Below, piece after piece: positions 49,343-58,842 of a stretch of DNA of 64,000 nt. Where the stretch lies: contig NZ_CP031705.1 of NCBI RefSeq assembly GCF_022701255.1, forward strand, positions 5,394,001 through 5,458,000, read 5' to 3'. The translations under genes were made by a program, and so were the position numbers. How positions within the stretch are numbered: position 1 is the stretch's first letter; each line of letters begins with the position of its first letter. The notes beneath the pieces are model-generated. The model worked only from the letters and a program-made list of their open reading frames with translations. It made no database searches and was not told the origin of the DNA. Origin of the DNA: Microcoleus vaginatus HSN003. GTDB taxonomy: Bacteria; Cyanobacteriota; Cyanobacteriia; Cyanobacteriales; Microcoleaceae.

Positions 49343-51346
49343 TTAGCCGGGAGATTTATTGAAAATCCATTTCAACCATTGCACGAACGATCGCCAAACG
49401 CTCAATTTCCGCACGCCAGGAACTCGGTTGGCGGCCAGACTTTCAACCGAACGCAAGGCGGCGTATTGCAAGCCCAAAAAACTGTCTACGGGCGCGTAAG
49501 GCCCCCCCAAAGTAATCGCGCCTGCTGCGTATATCCGGCCTTCTGTGTTGCTAGCAGAAGAATTCCGCAATTCGGGCACTTCAAAATCGTTGTTAACACT
49601 CAGCCGGCCCAAACTGTTGAGGGGAAGATTATATTGAGCTACCAAATCGTTTAACAGGGGACTGGTTTTTACCTTAGCGTCCAAACCCGTAGCATCAATA
49701 ATAAAATCAGCCTCTAACTTAATTTGCCCCTTGAGTTCCTTCTCCTGAATGTACGTCACCGTGCGGTTTTGAATGTCGCGCTCGACTCGCTCGACTTCAC
49801 CGAAGGTAATTTGATACCATCCTTGACTTAAACCTTCTTTGACAATCCGCCGCCAGTCGCTGCGCTGGGCTGTAGTAGTGCCGCCCCAGTCGGTGAGCAA
49901 CTGCGGCCGAAATTCCGGGGCGGCTTGTTCCAAAAGTACGCGGAGTTCCCCGCCCCAGCAAGCTTTCGGCCAGTTGAAAGGTTGAAATTCGTAGTGATTT
50001 TCGACTCTTCGCTGAGCGAGTTTAAATTTGTTACCTTGAGGTTTGGGCGATCGCATCAAATGCAAGACTTGAATATTACTGTTCCGCTGTCGCGCTTCGT
50101 AAATTCGCTGCACCACCCGCGAAGCCACAATTCCCCGGCCTCTAATTAACACGCTGCCGCCACTGGCCTCCAATTTTTCGTAAACGCCGTCGTGGCTTTC
50201 ATAAGCGTTGACAACCGACTCAAAATCCTGGGTTTTTTCGCGGTAAGCTTGCAAGTCTGGCAGAAATTGAATGGCGGGATAGCCGGTGGCTAAGTGTACG
50301 TATTTAGCGATTAAAAAAGCGTGCTCGCGGTGATCCGCATCCGATCGAGAATAAGCGATCGCGTACCTGCCGTTATCTGTTTTGCGAATTCCCCGCACTC
50401 TACCGTAGCGAAACATCTGATTCCACCCAATTCGATCGACTTCCCTGTCAATAGAATCAAACACATTCCCCGCGCGAGGCGTATAAGTTTCGGCAAAAGT
50501 CGGTTCAGCAAACACCTGCCACATCAACTTTAACGACATCCCCAAACGCCCTTTGAGCAATTCCTGCCAAGCTTCCCGCAAAGCATAGGGAGGCCAGCCC
50601 CAAATGTTGTCTGGACAAGAGTCAGAATTCGATCGTAGGCGTTCCCGCAGCGGAATTTGAGAATTCAGGCACAAACGCAGGTAGCGCGCATAAGGCTGGT
50701 TTTCCATGCCCAAAACCGCAATTCGATCTGTTTTCACCCCGCAAATTCTCAGCAAATCCACCCAAATAAAGCTGCCCAAACCGCCGCCAACGGCAGCCCA
50801 ATCAACTTCTGTCACAGGGAGTCCCATAGATTCGAGCGATCGCATTGACACTTGAGAAGCGTGCAAAAATGCGATCGGCGGAAATTCTCCCCTACTAGCT
50901 GTTTGAGGAAGCTGCAACACCGTTTGCTGGCCCAACGCGGGATCTGGCCCATTGGTCTGCGGGTTAAAGAAAATGTGAAAATTGACCGACGGCGTTTCAG
51001 GCGAATTCACAGCAAAAGAAATGCCGATCGCGTAGGGCCCAACTTGCAGCATATCCCCGTTTGCCAGCACGCACCGGGTTTGGCGAACGCCGTTAACAAA
51101 AGTACCGTTGCGACTACCCGTGTCAGTGAGTACAATACTGTTGCCTTCGCTGCCAATCACTGCATGAAAGCGAGAAACTTGACTGCTGCTGAGGGCAATT
51201 CGAGAAACTCGTTCCCCGTTGATTGTGGCCGGCATAGCTTCAAAAATTCGTCCCAAAGCGATGGGTAAGTCGAGTATCGGGGCTCGACAATCCCCCGTAG
51301 CTGTATCTGTCCAAGTCAGTCGCAGGCGCAAGGGTTGAGAATTCAT
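49343..51346 (-). CDS. FHA domain fused to an FAD/NAD(P)-type oxidoreductase-like protein
   Basis: 667 residues. The N-terminal FHA domain (about 10-115) shows SSQVSRFHAVIG and DTGSRNGTFVNGVRQ. After a linker, a large domain (about 165-640) resembles flavin-dependent NAD(P)-binding oxidoreductases. It has AVGGGLGSF at its start, the nucleotide-binding-like VLIRGRGIVASRVVQRI, and IDATGLDAKV with a late GRIYAAGAITLGGPYAPVDSFLGLQYAAL flavin-site-like segment. The first glycine motif is atypical for a Rossmann loop. Function is unknown; the fusion suggests an enzyme or scaffold recruited to phosphothreonine proteins. It is followed on the same strand, about 230 bp upstream, by another FHA protein gene. 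Confidence 0.7.
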   Translation of the reverse strand: MNSQPLRLRLTWTDTATGDCRAPILDLPIALGRIFEAMPATINGERVSRIALSSSQVSRFHAVIGSEGNSIVLTDTGSRNGTFVNGVRQTRCVLANGDMLQVGPYAIGISFAVNSPETPSVNFHIFFNPQTNGPDPALGQQTVLQLPQTASRGEFPPIAFLHASQVSMRSLESMGLPVTEVDWAAVGGGLGSFIWVDLLRICGVKTDRIAVLGMENQPYARYLRLCLNSQIPLRERLRSNSDSCPDNIWGWPPYALREAWQELLKGRLGMSLKLMWQVFAEPTFAETYTPRAGNVFDSIDREVDRIGWNQMFRYGRVRGIRKTDNGRYAIAYSRSDADHREHAFLIAKYVHLATGYPAIQFLPDLQAYREKTQDFESVVNAYESHDGVYEKLEASGGSVLIRGRGIVASRVVQRIYEARQRNSNIQVLHLMRSPKPQGNKFKLAQRRVENHYEFQPFNWPKACWGGELRVLLEQAAPEFRPQLLTDWGGTTTAQRSDWRRIVKEGLSQGWYQITFGEVERVERDIQNRTVTYIQEKELKGQIKLEADFIIDATGLDAKVKTSPLLNDLVAQYNLPLNSLGRLSVNNDFEVPELRNSSASNTEGRIYAAGAITLGGPYAPVDSFLGLQYAALRSVESLAANRVPGVRKLSVWRSFVQWLKWIFNKSPG

Positions 51347-51443
51347 GATTTTTTAAACATCAGGCGTCGGCTTTGAGCTTTCTGCAAAAAAAGATTTTTG
51401 AATTTGAGAGTGTTTAGCGGATAGCCCGATTTTCCCTTTTTCT

Positions 51444-51564
51444 TAAATCTTGCACCACTGTCAAGAACGGGTTCTCCGGCCCATTCCACAATAGATGAAT
51501 TTTCTTGTGGAACAGGCATCTTGCCTGTTCCTAAACAAGTAATTGAGAATGGTGCAAGATGTGA
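51444..51564. repeat. Palindromic element, copy F
   Basis: A copy with the GAACGGGTTCTCCGGCCCAT variant left inner arm, as in copy C, and a canonical right inner arm. It sits between the two FHA genes. Confidence 0.8.
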
Positions 51565-51577
51565 GTTTTTCAAACTT

Positions 51578-52108
51578 TCACGGAGAGATCATCACACTCG
51601 CCGCCGCCGCCAAAGAAGTACCGCACCACGGACACCCCGCATTCAACTGCGCGTAAGGCGAAATTCGGCTGCACTTAGGACACTGCAAACCATATTTTGA
51701 AGGCCCCGTCTGCTGAAAGTTACCAGGTGCGGGAGGCCCAGACAGCAAAACTGTCTGCGGCGCGGCTACCTGCACCGGTGTCACATTCACCACCTCGATT
51801 TGCACTTGGCCTAAATGGATATGGCTTCCCGAGTTCAATTTTGCTTCGCCTCGGGCGAGAATTTGTCCATCTACCAGCGGCGGATTGCTTTCGCGCAAAT
51901 TCCGCACTGCATACTCCTGCAATTCCTGATTAAAAAATATTTCAACGTGCAGCCCCGATACGCTGGGATGCGAAAATACTAAATCGCACTTCGCCGGATC
52001 GCGCCCTAGTCTCACGGTTCCCGGATTTTTGCTCGGCTGTCCGTTTTGAATTGTCAGAGTTTGACGCACCCCAGCTTCTGTCCATGCTAAAGTGAGCTGG
52101 TTTGTCAT
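51578..52108 (-). CDS. FHA domain protein with C-terminal zinc ribbon
   Basis: 176 residues. The FHA domain (about 10-110) has VRLGRDPAKCDLVFSHPSVSG and LHVEIFF. A Pro/Gln-rich linker leads to a treble-clef or zinc-ribbon-like tail with CPKC and CPWC pairs (about 144-161). It probably acts as a phosphothreonine-reading adaptor. It lies upstream of the FHA-oxidoreductase gene on the same strand, so the two may be functionally linked, although a palindromic repeat separates them. Confidence 0.78.
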   Translation of the reverse strand: MTNQLTLAWTEAGVRQTLTIQNGQPSKNPGTVRLGRDPAKCDLVFSHPSVSGLHVEIFFNQELQEYAVRNLRESNPPLVDGQILARGEAKLNSGSHIHLGQVQIEVVNVTPVQVAAPQTVLLSGPPAPGNFQQTGPSKYGLQCPKCSRISPYAQLNAGCPWCGTSLAAAASVMISP

Positions 52109-52572
52109 GATTTTATAGTTAGCTCAAAAATATAAAAAAATATTAGCTGATTTATTTTGAGGACGGACTTTCTCACCAAAAAACTTAATTAGAATTATTG
52201 ACGCAGACTCGATCTTGCGTTCTGAAAATATTATGTGCAGCTAAACAAAAAAGCCCCGAAGTCGGGGCTTTTAGTGCTCGTATTGGCTTTTTTTGAGAGA
52301 CTGACTCGCGCTTGCCAGCTTTTCTTTGCCGCAAAATCATAGACCCCAGCGCAGCTTTGTTAAAAATTTGCCAGCGATTGCTAAAAACTAATTGCTGTGG
52401 GGTTTTCCTATTTGCGAAGCTTGGGTGCGCTAGTAAGGATTTTTGGAGGTGGGGCGATCGAACTCGCTCTGGAAATTCGATGCCCCACCTCCTCAAACCC
52501 TCACTGTCTAGCGTGATGAATCTTAGACTGCAACTGTGCAATCTGAGAGTTGCAGTCTGAGAGTTGAGAGAC
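52109..52572. ncRNA. Structured region downstream of the KGG gene (possible small RNA or long 3' UTR)
   Basis: Three strong inverted repeats follow the KGG stop codon on the minus strand: AGACTGCAACT/AGTTGCAGTCT (52525-52558), GGAGGTGGGGC/GCCCCACCTCC (52445-52492) and the terminator at 52249-52272. There is no credible reading frame. It may be an extended 3' UTR or a separate RNA ending at the terminator. Confidence 0.35.
52249..52272 (-). terminator. Rho-independent terminator
   Basis: GCCCCGA and TCGGGGC form a 7-bp stem, lengthened by AAAA/TTTT, with a run of six T on the minus strand. It fits termination of transcription coming from the KGG gene, about 300 bp after its stop. Confidence 0.85.
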
Positions 52573-52803
52573 TTAAGCTTCGCTCTTGCGGCTTTTCCGA
52601 CCGCCTTCGCGACCAATTTGAGCCATGTGTTCGCGATTTCTGCTGACAGCTTCGCCGCCTTTTTGGCCAGCTTGTCTGGCTTCTTCAGGGGTGAACTCGT
52701 GTGCAGTTCCTTTCTCGTGTGCAGCTTTTCCGCCTTTGCTAGCAATTGCGCGCTGTTTTTCTGCATCCATAGAAGCGAATCCGCGTTTGCTTTTCTCAGC
52801 CAT
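52573..52803 (-). CDS. KGG-repeat stress-induced protein
   Basis: A 76-residue, highly charged protein with the KGG motif three times: KGGKAAHEKG, KGGEAVSRN and a degenerate REGGRKSRK. This matches the YciG/GsiB-like general stress family, which is thought to be disordered and induced by osmotic or stationary-phase stress. A larger reading frame on the same strand (52185-52859) is a frame artefact. A stem-rich region follows it. Confidence 0.88.
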   Translation of the reverse strand: MAEKSKRGFASMDAEKQRAIASKGGKAAHEKGTAHEFTPEEARQAGQKGGEAVSRNREHMAQIGREGGRKSRKSEA

Positions 52804-53257
52804 GACTGTCTCCTTGTTTGTTTCTGATTTTTTAGCTCGATCGCGCCTTCGCCTCCCACTGTGTGGTTACTTCCACTAAGTGGTGAGATATCCGACGGTA
52901 AATTATGAAACCTTATCAGACGAATCTCAGCTTTGGGTTTAACTCGCAGAATTAATTTTTCATAACTTACAAATGTGAACTAAAAATAGTTCACGCCCGG
53001 GCACTAGAGTTAGAGCCACCAATGTTTTAAGCTGGTTACTGTCTTTCAATCATTCTATAAACCCCCCCTACTTTTATACCTCTTTCTCAGGTATAGTAAT
53101 TCTTTAGTTCGCTGGAAGGATGGAACTCAAAGCTGATTGGCGGTAGACTCAGAGAATTTTTTCGACTCGGGTGGCGACACCTCAAAAAAATTAAAAGTCC
53201 AAAGACAGATGCTTTTTGTGTCTTTTTACTTTTTTTTGCTGCTTTGGCGTTTGCCAG
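52804..53257. other. Intergenic stretch upstream of the KGG gene
   Basis: No gene supported. On the minus strand the first 200 bp should carry the KGG promoter. Short open frames on the plus strand lack protein character and overlap the nfi gene antisense. Confidence 0.45.
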
Positions 53258-53911
53258 TTATCCCGATGTTAGGTGGTCTGCCGATCGAGTTGTTTCTGGT
53301 AAGCGATATTTTGGGGCGCAGCGCAGGACGTACTCGATCGCACTTATCAAGTTTACCTTATGACCGATCGAAACATACATCGGCTTGACCCCTGTTTGCG
53401 TCCTTAGCGCTGCGCCTATCGTTGATCCCTCCAGCAGCAAGGGTTGCCAACTGCCCCGGTCGAGTCCGACTTCTGAATGTTCTCCAATAAATCGATTTTT
53501 GGCAACGCCGATCGTGGCAATCCCTGTCAAAACCCCCAAATGGCAGGCAAGACCGAACCTGCGGGGATGCGCTAGTCCTTGACCGTCGCACAATATCAAG
53601 TCTGGCCTCAAACTGATATTTTCCAACGCCTCAAGGACTGCCGGCACTTCTCGAAAAGACAGGAAACCCGGAAGGTAAGGAAAAGTTGTAGGACTGCGAA
53701 CCACAGCTTGCTGCTGCAATTGCAAGTCAGGAAAGCTCAGAACTGTTACAGCGGCCCGCGATACCTCGTTTGCACTGTCGTAGCCGACATCCACACCCGC
53801 GACGTACCGAACTGTCTCCAGTTGATTTTCGGTAATTACCTCTGACCGAAGTTGTTCTTGAATGGCGATCGCCTCTTCAATTGTCTGCGGCCAAGGGTGT
53901 CGCTGCAACAT
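53258..53911 (-). CDS. nfi: Endonuclease V (deoxyinosine 3' endonuclease)
   Basis: A 217-residue DNA repair nuclease that nicks beside deoxyinosine. Landmarks are the first catalytic Asp, D41, in AGVDVGYD, the PYLPGFLSFRE strand-separating motif (Y79, E88), and D109 in LILCDGQGLAHPRR followed by GVAKNRF. Length is normal. Confidence 0.94.
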   Translation of the reverse strand: MLQRHPWPQTIEEAIAIQEQLRSEVITENQLETVRYVAGVDVGYDSANEVSRAAVTVLSFPDLQLQQQAVVRSPTTFPYLPGFLSFREVPAVLEALENISLRPDLILCDGQGLAHPRRFGLACHLGVLTGIATIGVAKNRFIGEHSEVGLDRGSWQPLLLEGSTIGAALRTQTGVKPMYVSIGHKVNLISAIEYVLRCAPKYRLPETTRSADHLTSG

Positions 53912-54564
53912 TAGACCTCTATTTAACCGTTCTCATCTAAGCGTAACTTATTTTCGGCCATTTTTAAACTGAGAGTTTTATCGTTTTTCGCTATAAATTC
54001 CCCACTTGCCCAAGGAGTCTTTTTTTCTACTCAGGAGGGTTGAGCAAGGCTGGCCCAGGCCAATTCTATATATAAAGTCTGTACGTCGTAGACTGAAATT
54101 TTCTCTTTCGCCTGTGCTTGCACCAACCCCTAAAGGTTTTACCTGCACGCACCTGCCATTTTCTACTCAAAATTTACAAAAAATACCTATTTGATGCTGA
54201 TTTTTTAGCTTTCTAGAAAGCTTTCTCTTTCCGATCGCCTTTTTATCGCTTGCCAAAGAGCGATCGAGCTATCTATTTACTTCTTCTTTATCTAAAATCC
54301 TCCCTATTGTCAAGATCATTGAAACATTTATTAATCAATAATTTCAACTAGGTACAAATGCCATTGTTCATACCAGAGCCTCAATGTAACGGCAATCTAA
54401 TATCTTTTTGATTTAAAAAGCTTTCCGACCCTCAAAATTCTATGACTTTTATGATAAAAATAAAGGAATTTATGAGTTGTTGCACCATTAAAAGGGAGTT
54501 ATAATCTTAGATAAGAGCGAATAGAAAACTAACATCAAGTAAAACAACCTAGCTGAATTAAAAT
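53912..54564. other. Intergenic stretch between nfi and the prohibitin gene
   Basis: No gene, RNA or strong repeat recognised. It is AT-rich towards the prohibitin start, where the plus-strand promoter should lie. Confidence 0.45.
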
Positions 54565-55398
54565 ATGAAAACCATGCAAGGTGTTCGGTACAACCTAGCT
54601 CTCTACATCGTCGGTGGCATCGTCTTCATCATCGCCGCCTTAAATTTAAAACCTTTTGCCCTCGTCGGCGCAGGGGAACGCGGCGTTATGATGCGCTTCG
54701 GGAAAGTTCAAGACGCGATTTTAGATGAAGGCATCCACCCGATTTTACCGATCGTCACCTCTGTAAAAACTCTCAGCGTGCGGGTACAAAAAACAGATTT
54801 GAAAGCAGATGCAGCCTCCAAAGATTTGCAAAGCATTACTGCAGATTTGGCAGTTAACTGGAATGTTGACCCCGCCAAAGTTAATCAAGTTTTTCAACAA
54901 GTGGGAGACGAAGAACAAATTGTTACCAGCATTCTGAGTCCGGCAATTTCGGAAGTTCTCAAAGCAGCAACCTCTAAAAAAACCGCCGAAGAAATTATCA
55001 CTAAGCGCACCGAACTCAAAACAGAAATCGACAACAGCCTCAAAAAGCGCTTGGAACCTTACGGCGTCATTGTCAGAGATGTTTCTTTAATAAATTTTGG
55101 CTTTTCTCCAGAATTTAGCAAAGCCATCGAATCCAAACAAATAGCAGAACAAGAAGCTAAACAAGCAGAATTTACAGTTCAAAAAGCCACCCAAGATGCT
55201 CAAGCTGAAATTAACCGTGCTAAAGGTAAAGCTGAAGCTCAACGCTTGCAGCGGCAAACTTTAACTGCCGAAATTTTGCAGCAGCAAGCGATTGAAAAAT
55301 GGAACGGCCAGTTTCCGACAGTAATGGGAGGAGGGGGAACTTTGCCATTAATTAATATTGCGCCGCCGAGTTCTCAAGCTGCAACTCCTGCTAAATAA
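54565..55398 (+). CDS. Prohibitin-family SPFH membrane protein
   Basis: 277 residues: an N-terminal membrane anchor (about 10-30, LALYIVGGIVFIIAALNL), an SPFH/PHB domain (about 32-190, with GERGVMMRFGKVQD and GIHPILPI), and a coiled-coil segment rich in Glu, Ala and Gln (about 185-240). It is close to the cyanobacterial prohibitin homologue (Slr1106-type), which forms large membrane rings in thylakoid or plasma membrane. A flexible tail ends the protein. Confidence 0.92.
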   Translation: MKTMQGVRYNLALYIVGGIVFIIAALNLKPFALVGAGERGVMMRFGKVQDAILDEGIHPILPIVTSVKTLSVRVQKTDLKADAASKDLQSITADLAVNWNVDPAKVNQVFQQVGDEEQIVTSILSPAISEVLKAATSKKTAEEIITKRTELKTEIDNSLKKRLEPYGVIVRDVSLINFGFSPEFSKAIESKQIAEQEAKQAEFTVQKATQDAQAEINRAKGKAEAQRLQRQTLTAEILQQQAIEKWNGQFPTVMGGGGTLPLINIAPPSSQAATPAK

Positions 55399-55667
55399 GC
55401 TGCTGCGGATCGTGATGGCCAGGGCGCGGGGAGAAGGGGAGAGGGGGAGAGAGTCTGAGGGGGAGAAGAATTGAGGGGTTTTCAGTGGGGAAGTGAAGAG
55501 GTGCTTTTTTAAATGCCCAACAGCAAGCGTAGAAAATACAAGTAACAACTAACGTGAAATCCAGCTTACTTAAATGCCGAGATACAATTTAGGTTGCGCG
55601 AGTCCGGAAAAACGTTAGAGTAAGTAACAATTCGGAAATTGTAAAGGTTTGCTTGAAAGTTCGGCTG

Positions 55668-58600
55668 ATGGGAGATCGGGAGAACCAGTCAATTTCTAAT
55701 TTAGGTGAAGTGGGGCGTGTCGGCGATCGCCATACTGCGTCAGGCGCACTGGGGCTGAGCGATCGAGCTTTGGCCGCTACTAGCAGCGGCATTGTGATTG
55801 CTGACGCCAATGCACCCGACTGTCCCATAATTTATTGCAATCCGGCCTTTGAACGGATGACAGGTTACTGCGCGGATGAAATCTTGGGGCGCAATTGCCG
55901 ATTTTTGCAAGGCCCGGATACCGATCGAACTACCGTGGCTAAGATCCGCGACGCCTTGCGCCAAGGTCAAGAAATCCAGACAACAATCAAAAATTACCGC
56001 AAAGACGGCACTCCTTTTTGGAGCAAATTGTCGCTATCTCCGATGCGAGACAACAACGCTAATTTGACTCACTTTGTAGGAGTTCAGTCTGACTTGTCGG
56101 AACCAATAGGTGAAGTGCAGCAAGCATTGCAGCAAGCTAACGACCAACTGCAAACGATTTTGGAAGCAGTTCCGGGAACAGTATCTTGGATTACCTCGGA
56201 TTTGCGCTATTTGGGGGTTAACCAGCACTTAGCCAAACTGCATGGTTTGCGGCCCTCGGCTTTTGTCGGTCAAGATATTGGTTTTCTGGGCGCGAGCTCG
56301 GATTTTAACTCTTTTGTGGTGGAGTTTTTTGCCGGCGATGCTACGGAAGCGGTTAAAGAACTCAACGTTAAGGTACAAACCGACGGGGGAGAGTCGGAGG
56401 GATACTATTTGATTGTGGCTCAAAAGTACGATCGGGGCAAAGCAGCTTGTCTGGTAGGGATTGACATTACCGATCGCAAGCGGGTAGAACAAGCTCTGGT
56501 GCTGACTCGCAAGGCGGTGGAAAGTTCGAGTGACGCGATCGGCATCAGCGATGCGAACGGCACTCACATTTATCAAAATCAAGCGTTTTCTCAGCTATTT
56601 GAATGGGACACCGCAGAGGAACTTAAGTTAGCTGGAGGTATAGCGACAGTTTTTGCTGACTCTGCAGTCGCCAGTGAGGTTCTCGATACGATCGCCCAGG
56701 GTTATTCTTGGTCAGGTGAAGTTACCAACCGCACTAAAATTGGCCAAATTTTGCCAATGCTGCTGCGGGCAGATGCGATTAAAGACCCCACAGGGAAAAT
56801 TATCGGTCTGATTTACATGAATACCGATATTACCGACCGGAAGCGCACGGAACAAGAGCTGCGGCAAAGCGAGAAGCGCTTTCGCTCGTTGATTGAAAAT
56901 GCTAGAGACATTATTGTAATTCTCGACGAGAAAGGCTTTTGCCGCTATGTCTCTCCTTCCCTAGAGCGGATTTTGGGCTACCCGACGGCGGAAGTGCTCG
57001 GCAGATCTATATTTGACTTGATTCACCCTGACGAATTGCTGATAGTGGATCAAGTGTTCCAAGGTGTCATGCAAATGCCCAGAGTTAGCCTGGGAATGGC
57101 GGAATACCGAGTGCAGCACAAGGATGGTTCCTGGTGCGTGTTGGAAGCGGTGGCGACGAATTTGCTCAAGGAACCTTCGGTGCGGGGAATTGTGGTCAAC
57201 TGTCACGACGTGACTGAGCGCAAGATGGCTGAAGAACAACTGTTGCACGATGCTTTGCACGATGCGCTGACAGAGTTGCCAAACCGCGCTTTGTTGACTG
57301 ACAGGTTGGGACAAGCTTTTGCTCGCGCCCAACGACATCCGAGCTATCAGTTTGCGGTGTTGTTTCTGGATTTGGACAGGTTTAAGGTGATTAATGACAG
57401 CCAGGGACACCGCACGGGCGATCGGCTGTTGGTGGCTGTGGCTCGCCGTCTCTTGACTTGTTTGCGATCGGGCGATACGGTGGCTCGTCTGGGGGGAGAT
57501 GAGTTTGTGATTTTGCTGGAAGAAATTCACGGTGTGGATGAGGCGATCGCCCAAGCAAAGGAAATTCTCAGAACGATCGAACGACCGCTTTATTTGGAAG
57601 GTAATAAAGTTTTAATTACTGCTAGTATCGGCATTGCTTTGAGTACGGACAAATATCAGTGGCCGGGAGATATTTTGCGCGATGCTGATATTGCGATGTA
57701 CCGCGCCAAAGCTCTGGGTAAGGCTCGCTACGAAGTATTTACCAGTGCGATGCACACTAAGGCTGTGGCTTTGATGCACTTGGAACACGATTTGCGGGAG
57801 TCAGTTGAAGAACTAAATTTTAAATATTCGATAGTGGATTTCGCCTGTGGGACGGCGCCAGAAAACTCGCAGATGAGCGAAACCGATCACAAGTTGGAGC
57901 ATCCGAAGTCGCAATTTACTCCTTTTAAATTGGCCTGTCCTTTTACTGTTTATTATCAGCCGATCGTTTGTTTAAAAAGCGGCTCAGTTATCGGATTTGA
58001 GGCGCTGGTGCGCTGGCTGCACCCGGAACGGGGTTTAGTTTCCCCAATGGAATTTATTGCGATGGCGGAGGAAACAGGGTTAATTACGCCTTTGGGTTTG
58101 TGGGTTTTGAACGAAAGCTGTCGCCAAATTATTAAGTGGCAGAGTTTGAATTTACCTGTGGAAAATTCGCCGCTGACAGTCGCAGTAAATCTTTCGGGGA
58201 GGCAGTTTGCAGAACCCGAGTCGATCGAACAAATTAAGCAAGTTTTGCTGGAAACAGGTGTTGACGCCCGCTGTTTGAAGTTGGAGATTACTGAGAGTGT
58301 GGTGATGGAGGATGGAGAAGCGGCGGCGGCGATGCTTTCGCAGTTGAGAGACTTGGGTATTGGGCTGTGTATTGATGATTTCGGCACTGGTTATTCGTCG
58401 CTGAGTTATTTGCACAAGTTCCCGATTAATATTTTGAAGGTCGATCGCTCTTTTGTTACCCGCATCGGGGAAATGGGCGAAAATTTGGAAATCGTGCGGG
58501 CGATCGTCATGCTGGCCCGCAGTTTGGGGATGGAGGTAGTGGCAGAAGGGGTCGAAACCGCCGCCCAATTGGCTCAAATGCGGGCGATCGGCTGCGAGTA

Positions 58601-58679
58601 CGGTCAGGGGTACTTTTTCTCTAAACCTCTCGACAGTGAGGCAGCTACAGCCTTATTGAGGCGATCGCCCAAATGGTAA
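55668..58679 (+). CDS. LOV-PAS-GGDEF-EAL protein, predicted blue-light c-di-GMP enzyme
   Basis: About 1003 residues from ATG 55668 (TTG 55653 is open too). The first PAS (about 30-150) is a LOV domain with the flavin-adduct motif GRNCRFLQ (Cys77), followed by the expected NYRKDGTPFW. Three further PAS segments (about 155-270, 280-395 and 400-530) come next. The GGDEF domain (about 535-700) keeps RLGGDEFV, and the EAL domain (about 755-1000) keeps GFEALVRW, ESVVMEDGE-type and DDFGTGYSSL. Both active sites look intact, so it may be bifunctional. Predicted cytosolic. No linked photoreceptor partner is nearby. Confidence 0.9.
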   Translation: MGDRENQSISNLGEVGRVGDRHTASGALGLSDRALAATSSGIVIADANAPDCPIIYCNPAFERMTGYCADEILGRNCRFLQGPDTDRTTVAKIRDALRQGQEIQTTIKNYRKDGTPFWSKLSLSPMRDNNANLTHFVGVQSDLSEPIGEVQQALQQANDQLQTILEAVPGTVSWITSDLRYLGVNQHLAKLHGLRPSAFVGQDIGFLGASSDFNSFVVEFFAGDATEAVKELNVKVQTDGGESEGYYLIVAQKYDRGKAACLVGIDITDRKRVEQALVLTRKAVESSSDAIGISDANGTHIYQNQAFSQLFEWDTAEELKLAGGIATVFADSAVASEVLDTIAQGYSWSGEVTNRTKIGQILPMLLRADAIKDPTGKIIGLIYMNTDITDRKRTEQELRQSEKRFRSLIENARDIIVILDEKGFCRYVSPSLERILGYPTAEVLGRSIFDLIHPDELLIVDQVFQGVMQMPRVSLGMAEYRVQHKDGSWCVLEAVATNLLKEPSVRGIVVNCHDVTERKMAEEQLLHDALHDALTELPNRALLTDRLGQAFARAQRHPSYQFAVLFLDLDRFKVINDSQGHRTGDRLLVAVARRLLTCLRSGDTVARLGGDEFVILLEEIHGVDEAIAQAKEILRTIERPLYLEGNKVLITASIGIALSTDKYQWPGDILRDADIAMYRAKALGKARYEVFTSAMHTKAVALMHLEHDLRESVEELNFKYSIVDFACGTAPENSQMSETDHKLEHPKSQFTPFKLACPFTVYYQPIVCLKSGSVIGFEALVRWLHPERGLVSPMEFIAMAEETGLITPLGLWVLNESCRQIIKWQSLNLPVENSPLTVAVNLSGRQFAEPESIEQIKQVLLETGVDARCLKLEITESVVMEDGEAAAAMLSQLRDLGIGLCIDDFGTGYSSLSYLHKFPINILKVDRSFVTRIGEMGENLEIVRAIVMLARSLGMEVVAEGVETAAQLAQMRAIGCEYGQGYFFSKPLDSEAATALLRRSPKW

Positions 58680-58842
58680 ACTGAACCAAATATTTAATTT
58701 GTATTTTGAAAAATATTAAAACTATTGCGGCCTGTGCTTATTGGAAAGTCAATAAGGGCGATCGATCTTTTGGTAATCGATGTCTTGAGTGTTAAAATTA
58801 CAATTGAGTATAATAGCAAACTATAGAGATAGGTAAAAATAT

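Noticed and set aside
52185-52859. A 224-residue reading frame on the minus strand
   Set aside because: It overlaps the KGG gene out of frame, runs through the terminator hairpin, and has no protein-like features.
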